49,547 bases of DNA, from contig DZBJ01000004.1 of NCBI GenBank assembly GCA_022736275.1, positions 90,452 to 139,998 of the forward strand, read 5' to 3'. The translations under genes were made by a program, and so were the position numbers. This document shows positions 45,002 through 49,547 of this stretch, in pieces (position 1 is the first letter of the stretch; every line of letters begins with the position of its first letter). Below the pieces are notes generated by a model, which had not been told where the DNA came from, did no database searches, and worked only from the letters and a program-made list of their open reading frames with translations. The DNA is from Rikenella microfusus. GTDB lineage: Bacteria > Bacteroidota > Bacteroidia > Bacteroidales > VadinHA17.

Positions 45002-45016
45002 CCATGCTATCAGACT

Positions 45017-47044
45017 ATGGAATTCAAACTTATTTCAGACTTCACTCCCACGGGAGACCAGCCGGAAGCGATAAGGCAACTTACGGAAGGTTTGCGGCAG
45101 AGTGTGCCTTTCCAGACGCTTCTGGGTGTTACCGGGTCAGGCAAGACCTTCACCATCGCCAATGTGATTGAACAGCTTAACAGGCCCGTGTTGGTGCTGA
45201 GCCACAACAAGACGCTGGCGGCCCAGCTTTACGGTGAATTCCGGCAGTTCTTCCCCGGAAACGCGGTGGAGTACTTTGTCTCCTACTACGATTACTACCA
45301 GCCTGAAGCATACCTGCCTGTCTCTGATACCTATATTGAAAAGGATCTTTCAATCAATGATGAGCTGGAAAAGCTGCGTCTGAGTGCCACCTCATCACTG
45401 CTCTCGGGCAGGCGTGATGTCATCGTGGTGTCATCCGTTTCCTGCCTGTTCGGCATTGGCAATCCGGACGACTTCCGGGCCAACACCGTGCATGTCATCA
45501 AAGGGGCCAGGACTGGCCGGAACCTGTTACTGCGTAAGCTGGTCGACAGTCTCTACGCACGCAACGAGGTTGAGTTCACCCACGGCACCTTCAGGGTCAG
45601 GGGTGATACGGTGGATGTCTTTCCGGCCTATGCAGACCTTGCCCTGAAGATCGTCTTCTTTGGCGATGAGATAGAGGAGGTATCGACCTTTGACCCTCTG
45701 AGCGGACAGCACAGGGATGATCTCGACGAATATGTCATCTACCCGGCAAACCTCTTCGTGACGACCCGTGAAAGGATAAATCTGGCAGTAAGCCAGATAC
45801 AGGATGACATGGTGTTGCAGTCGCAGCACTTCAGGGATACGGGACGGCCGGAGGAGGCCAAAAGGATTGAACAGAGGGTTCAGTACGATCTTGAGATGAT
45901 CAAGGAGCTCGGTTATTGCAGCGGCATAGAGAACTATTCGCGGTATTTTGACGGCCGGGCGCCGGGAACTAGACCCTTCTGCCTCATAGACTGCTTTCCG
46001 AAGGACTTTATTACGGTTATTGACGAGAGTCATGTCACCGTGCCGCAGATAAGGGCCATGTACGGAGGCGATCACTCGCGAAAACAGACGCTGGTGGAGT
46101 ACGGCTTTCGTCTGCCGGCTGCCCTTGACAACAGACCGTTGCGGCTTGAGGAGTTCGAAGCACTTACAGGCCAGACCATATATATGAGTGCAACGCCTGC
46201 GGAGTATGAGATGGAGAAGAGTGAGGGTGTCTTCGTTGACCAGGTCATAAGACCGACAGGACTGCCTGACCCACCAGTGGTGGTCAGGCCAAGCCGCAAC
46301 CAGGTTGACGACCTGATGGAGGAGATACGCAAACGCTCCGCAGCCGGAGAGAGGGTGTTGGTGACGACCATGACCAAGAGGATGGCGGAAGAGCTGAATA
46401 CATACCTCGCCAGGTTTGACATCAGATGCCGGTATATTCACTCCGGGGTTGAGACCCTTGAGAGGGTGGAGATACTGGAGGGACTGCGGTCAGGACAGTT
46501 CGATGTACTGGTAGGGGTGAACCTGCTCAGGGAGGGGCTTGACCTGCCGGAAGTGTCACTGGTGGCCATACTCGATGCAGACAAGGAGGGGTTCCTCAGG
46601 TCAGGAAGGGCACTGACGCAGACAGCAGGCAGGGCTGCAAGAAACCTGAACGGGCTTGTGGTGATGTATGCCGACAGGATCACCGGCGCCATGAAGGAGA
46701 CCATTGATGAGACCAACAGGCGCAGGGAGAAGCAGTTCAAATACAATGAGGAGATGGGCATAACACCCCGCCAGATAGTCAGGAAGGGAGGAACAATGCT
46801 CACAGGGCTCAGGGGCAAGGGAGTGGTGATGAAGGCTTACACAGGACCGGAGACAGCAGACGTGGCAGCTGACCCTGTAATTCAGTTCATGTCGCGCGAG
46901 CAACTGGAGAAGGCCATGGAGAAGAGCCGCAAGGCTATGGAGAAGGCAGCAGCCTTGCTGGATTTTATTGAGGCTGCAAGGCTGAGGGACGAGATAGATG
47001 GAATGAGGAGACTAATCAGCAAAAAGCAGGATAAGAGGGTTTGA
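45017..47044 (+). CDS. uvrB: Excinuclease ABC subunit B
   Basis: This 675-residue DNA-repair helicase verifies damage in nucleotide excision repair with UvrA and UvrC. Walker A is GVTGSGKT (37-44), the beta-hairpin is YYDYYQPEAYLP, and the helicase motifs include DESHVT, SATP and QTAGRAARN. The C-terminal UVR domain (FIEAARLRDEIDGMRRLI) recruits UvrC. The ATG at 45017 is chosen by the promoter and by the usual N-terminus MEFKLISDF. The gene is divergent from the kinase operon. Confidence 0.97.
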   Translation: MEFKLISDFTPTGDQPEAIRQLTEGLRQSVPFQTLLGVTGSGKTFTIANVIEQLNRPVLVLSHNKTLAAQLYGEFRQFFPGNAVEYFVSYYDYYQPEAYLPVSDTYIEKDLSINDELEKLRLSATSSLLSGRRDVIVVSSVSCLFGIGNPDDFRANTVHVIKGARTGRNLLLRKLVDSLYARNEVEFTHGTFRVRGDTVDVFPAYADLALKIVFFGDEIEEVSTFDPLSGQHRDDLDEYVIYPANLFVTTRERINLAVSQIQDDMVLQSQHFRDTGRPEEAKRIEQRVQYDLEMIKELGYCSGIENYSRYFDGRAPGTRPFCLIDCFPKDFITVIDESHVTVPQIRAMYGGDHSRKQTLVEYGFRLPAALDNRPLRLEEFEALTGQTIYMSATPAEYEMEKSEGVFVDQVIRPTGLPDPPVVVRPSRNQVDDLMEEIRKRSAAGERVLVTTMTKRMAEELNTYLARFDIRCRYIHSGVETLERVEILEGLRSGQFDVLVGVNLLREGLDLPEVSLVAILDADKEGFLRSGRALTQTAGRAARNLNGLVVMYADRITGAMKETIDETNRRREKQFKYNEEMGITPRQIVRKGGTMLTGLRGKGVVMKAYTGPETADVAADPVIQFMSREQLEKAMEKSRKAMEKAAALLDFIEAARLRDEIDGMRRLISKKQDKRV

Positions 47045-47200
47045 GAATTAAGAATTAAGAATCAGATACTTAGGCATTGTCATATTGCCCTCCCTGCAAT
47101 CTGGCTACTTCGCTATCCCGACATACCATGTCGGGACTTAACGCTCGTCCCTCTACTGCCTACTGCCTGATTTGACTGCCGGCTGCCGACTATAGGCAGA
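47045..47200. repeat. Intergenic spacer with repeats and a perfect hairpin
   Basis: GAATTAA units (47045-47060) are followed by filler and a perfect 9-bp inverted repeat TCCCGACAT-ACC-ATGTCGGGA (47116-47136). The palindrome resembles in sequence style the one in the tRNA remnant (416-434). A CTGCC-rich tract ends it. Nothing coding is seen in the 266-bp gap before the next gene. Confidence 0.6.
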
Positions 47201-47310
47201 CCTTCAGACCTGCTAAGCAAATTAGCCTGAAAAAGCAAGAATCAGTCATTTCCTCCGTTAATTTAATGATCCGGTTTCCGGGTTTTGATACTATTATATT
47301 ATAATTGTAT

Positions 47311-48114
47311 ATGAAAAAAGCCACACTATACCTTCTGCTTATCATCACACTGCTTTCCGGATGTGAAAGGTATTCCGGCCCCGAGCCTGTTGACGATCCG
47401 AGGGTCATCATACTCATGTATCACCGCATCACCGAGGACGATGCTTCCAACACCTATGAACGCAGTGCGGCTGATTTTAAAGGAGATTTGAAGTACTTGA
47501 ATGAAAATGACATAATGGTTATTGACTTTAAGGAGCTTGATGATATTGTGTCAGGAAAGAGTGACCTCATAACACATGCTGCCGTGATTACCTTTGATGA
47601 CGGCGATCATTCCTGGTACACCCTCGCGGCGCCGCTGCTGAAGAGATACCGTATGAAAGGGACCTTTTTTCTCTGGGCATCGCAGATAGGCATGGATTCG
47701 TTTCTCTCGTGGGACGAGGTGGAGATAATGAGCAACTATGCATATGAAGGAGGAGTGAAGCCCTTTGTCTTCGGGTCGCATACACTTTACCACCGGTTCC
47801 TGATGACAATGAAGACAGCCCTTGGGGGCGGGGAGGCTTTCGCTGCTTATCTCGACGAGGAGCTTGGCGGCTCGAAAATACTCATTGACAGACATATTAA
47901 TGGCACGGTGGAAGCGCTTGCTCTTCCATACGGTGACGGTGCAGGCGATCCTGATATTATTGCGGCGGCACAACGGCACGGGTATAGTTATATCAGGACC
48001 TCCGAACGGAGCGTAACGGGCACTGCCGGAACCGATCTGTTCAGGCTGCCCTCTCTGCCGATGCTTGATGACACCCCCCGGGAACTCATAGGCAGTTACC
48101 TGGGTATAGAATGA
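47311..48114 (+). CDS. Lipoprotein polysaccharide deacetylase (NodB domain)
   Basis: This 267-residue lipoprotein has a lipobox LLSGC with Cys18. The NodB domain follows: MYHRI, motif 1 TFDDG (Asp96, Asp97), and the metal-binding motif SHTLYH with His157 and His161. A later ALPYGDG fits motif 3. It probably removes acetyl groups from a surface glycan or peptidoglycan at the outer membrane. The ATG at 47311 is used; a TTG at 47305 would add two residues. The pyrophosphatase gene begins 49 bp later on the same strand. Confidence 0.88.
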   Translation: MKKATLYLLLIITLLSGCERYSGPEPVDDPRVIILMYHRITEDDASNTYERSAADFKGDLKYLNENDIMVIDFKELDDIVSGKSDLITHAAVITFDDGDHSWYTLAAPLLKRYRMKGTFFLWASQIGMDSFLSWDEVEIMSNYAYEGGVKPFVFGSHTLYHRFLMTMKTALGGGEAFAAYLDEELGGSKILIDRHINGTVEALALPYGDGAGDPDIIAAAQRHGYSYIRTSERSVTGTAGTDLFRLPSLPMLDDTPRELIGSYLGIE

Positions 48115-48163
48115 CATATAATTATTATCCCCTCACTATAAGTACTGACCTCTGACTGCAAAA

Positions 48164-48799
48164 ATGAAAACACCACCAGACAAAAACTGCTGCCGTTTCC
48201 GTTCACATCCGTGGCACGGCATTGACATAGGTGACAAGGCCCCGGAAATAGTGATGACCTTTGTCGAGATGGTTCCCACTGACACCGTCAAATATGAGAT
48301 GGACAAGCTATCGGGTTATCTCAGGCTCGACAGGCCACAGCGTTACTCCAATGTAGTTCCTGCGCTTTACGGCTTTATCCCGAGAACACTTACCGGGCCA
48401 TCCGTCGCCAGGAGATGTATGGAACGCACCGGCAGAAAAGGCATCAAGGGTGATGGCGATGCGATGGATATATGCATCCTGACGGAAAAGGACATTGCCC
48501 ACGGAGATATACTGGTCTACGCCAGGCCGATAGGTGGCTTCCGGATGATAGACGGAAACGAGGCTGATGACAAGATCATAGCTGTCCTTTACAACGATGC
48601 CGTCTACGGAGTTTACAGTGATATTGCCGATTGCCCCCCGATAGCCATTGAGAGGCTGAAACACTATTTCCTGACCTACAAGAACCTTCCCGGCGAGAAG
48701 CGTAAAGTCACCATCGGCGAGGTTTACGGAAAGGAGGAGGCCCGGGAGGTGATAAGCAGGTCGATGGCCGATTATGCCGACATTTTTCCGGAGATGTAG
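48164..48799 (+). CDS. ppa: Inorganic pyrophosphatase (family I)
   Basis: This 211-residue enzyme hydrolyses pyrophosphate in the cytoplasm and pulls biosynthetic reactions forward. Family I motifs are visible: VKYEMDKLSGYLRLDRPQ, YGFIPRT, the Mg-binding GDGDAMDICIL, and ADDKIIAV. It is longer than the 170-180 residue bacterial norm, with an N-terminal extension (SHPWHGIDIGD) seen in Bacteroidota forms. The substrate residues appear intact. Confidence 0.92.
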   Translation: MKTPPDKNCCRFRSHPWHGIDIGDKAPEIVMTFVEMVPTDTVKYEMDKLSGYLRLDRPQRYSNVVPALYGFIPRTLTGPSVARRCMERTGRKGIKGDGDAMDICILTEKDIAHGDILVYARPIGGFRMIDGNEADDKIIAVLYNDAVYGVYSDIADCPPIAIERLKHYFLTYKNLPGEKRKVTIGEVYGKEEAREVISRSMADYADIFPEM

Positions 48800-48931
48800 A
48801 ATCATCCGTTTCCCTGGAGTGCGGCGCTGCGAAGAATGGTTATCTCCTGCTTCCGTTGACGAACAGGCGAATAAGTTGATGACCATGCTTCATAATTTGA
48901 TTAAAGGTTATGAACTTGGTGAAGCAAGGAG

Positions 48932-48939
48932 TAATTTTG
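48932..48939 (+). promoter_or_regulatory. -7 element of the SiaC gene
   Basis: TAATTTTG is an exact TAnnTTTG match, 51 nt before the ATG at 48991. It excludes an upstream start at 48910. Confidence 0.5.
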
Positions 48940-48990
48940 GTATGTATAATCCGGCATATTGGTTTACCGGGCTTCAGGGAAGAATTTGTT

Positions 48991-49452
48991 ATGGAAGAAT
49001 TGCGAAATCTTGTAATAGAGAAGACATTTAAAACTCCGCGGATTGAACTGGTTCATGGAAGCGGAGAAATCTCTTTTTCAGGCAAGTCACTGCCTGAAAA
49101 TGCCTCCAAAGTGTATGAGCCGGTACTGAACTGGGTGACTGACTATATCCTCCAGCCAATGGAGGTGACCAACCTGAGGCTCAACCTTGAGTATTTCAAC
49201 ACCTCATCAATGCTGTGGATCTCCAAAATAATAAAGGCGCTGACCAGGATAAACAATCCTGATTACCGCCTGATGGTCCATATTTACATCCCCCTCGAGG
49301 AGTATGATGACATGAAGGGCTCCGCAGACATGAAGGAGTCATTCAACCCGCTGACAGATATTCTTCAGAATTCCATCCCGGAGGTGAGCATGAAGCTATA
49401 CGCAACCGATGACTCTTCAAAGGTGATCAGGGATGCAGTTGTGCTTTTCTAG
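48991..49452 (+). CDS. SiaC family regulatory phosphoprotein (DUF1987)
   Basis: This 153-residue DUF1987 protein fits the SiaC family. In Pseudomonas aeruginosa SiaC is phosphorylated on a Thr in the motif L-N-T-S-S and partners with a kinase (SiaB), a phosphatase (SiaA) and a diguanylate cyclase (SiaD). Here the matching segment is YFNTSS with Thr71 in the expected place. The N-terminal part includes ISFSGKSLPENAS, the usual SxPEN-type motif. No siaA, siaB or siaD gene is visible; they may lie past the right edge. The ATG at 48991 follows the -7 box at 48932. The window ends 95 bp after the stop, with nothing recognised. Confidence 0.88.
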   Translation: MEELRNLVIEKTFKTPRIELVHGSGEISFSGKSLPENASKVYEPVLNWVTDYILQPMEVTNLRLNLEYFNTSSMLWISKIIKALTRINNPDYRLMVHIYIPLEEYDDMKGSADMKESFNPLTDILQNSIPEVSMKLYATDDSSKVIRDAVVLF

Positions 49453-49547
49453 GAGCCCTCACGGTTTCCGGCAGGCAGACCGACCTTAAATTCTAATTAG
49501 ATTTAACCTCCTTTTTCACCCGGTTCGTCAAAACTCCTGAACTTTTG

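Noticed and set aside
45527..46441. Open frame of 304 codons opposite uvrB
   Set aside because: It is antisense to a certain uvrB and has no family signature.

Overview
The window looks like chromosomal DNA from a member of the Bacteroidota, probably of the Bacteroidales/Marinilabiliales type. Evidence: -7 elements matching TAnnTTTG, the Bacteroidota promoter signature, lie before many genes. The primary sigma factor is short (286 aa). There is a THX-type small ribosomal protein, a SiaC/DUF1987 protein, a DUF7033-type deacetylase, and large two-component regulators with propeller repeats. Most of the window is housekeeping or conserved accessory DNA. I see no IS element, no CRISPR array and no rRNA.

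Layout. 1-4.8 kb is visibly AT-richer than the rest. It holds a tRNA-Met(CAT), a GIY-YIG nuclease gene followed by a degraded copy of the tRNA 3' half, a DUF4143 ATPase, and a nitric-oxide module: a three-Cys Rrf2 regulator, a CuA-less oxidase-type subunit II, and a heme-copper oxidase-like subunit I with Asp in place of one active-site His. 4.9-9 kb holds a secreted TPR protein and a three-gene putative sugar operon (fucose-isomerase-like, LsrG-like, iron-type alcohol dehydrogenase). 9-17 kb holds a Ca2+-type P-ATPase, an MFS transporter, a Tat-exported aldo/keto reductase, an EamA permease, a TPP enzyme, and a THX ribosomal protein with a histone-H1-like tail. 17-27 kb holds a polysaccharide deacetylase/FemAB-like pair, FtsE, a 1020-residue TPR protein with an outer-membrane barrel partner, and gyrB. 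27-34 kb holds DedA and a complete RND tripartite efflux operon (adaptor, pump, TolC). 34-41 kb holds a PBP4-type DD-peptidase, dapF-hydrolase-rlmN, an HtrA protease and rpoD. 41-49.5 kb holds a LytTR regulator with a propeller histidine kinase, uvrB, a lipoprotein deacetylase, an inorganic pyrophosphatase and a SiaC protein.

The parts most worth a second look are the NO-reductase-like module (both subunits lack canonical metal ligands), the tRNA/GIY-YIG element with its tRNA remnant, the fucose-isomerase/LsrG/ADH operon, and the THX fusion. Intergenic spacers carry short tandem or palindromic filler repeats rather than genes. Family assignments rest on motifs read by eye; no database search was run.
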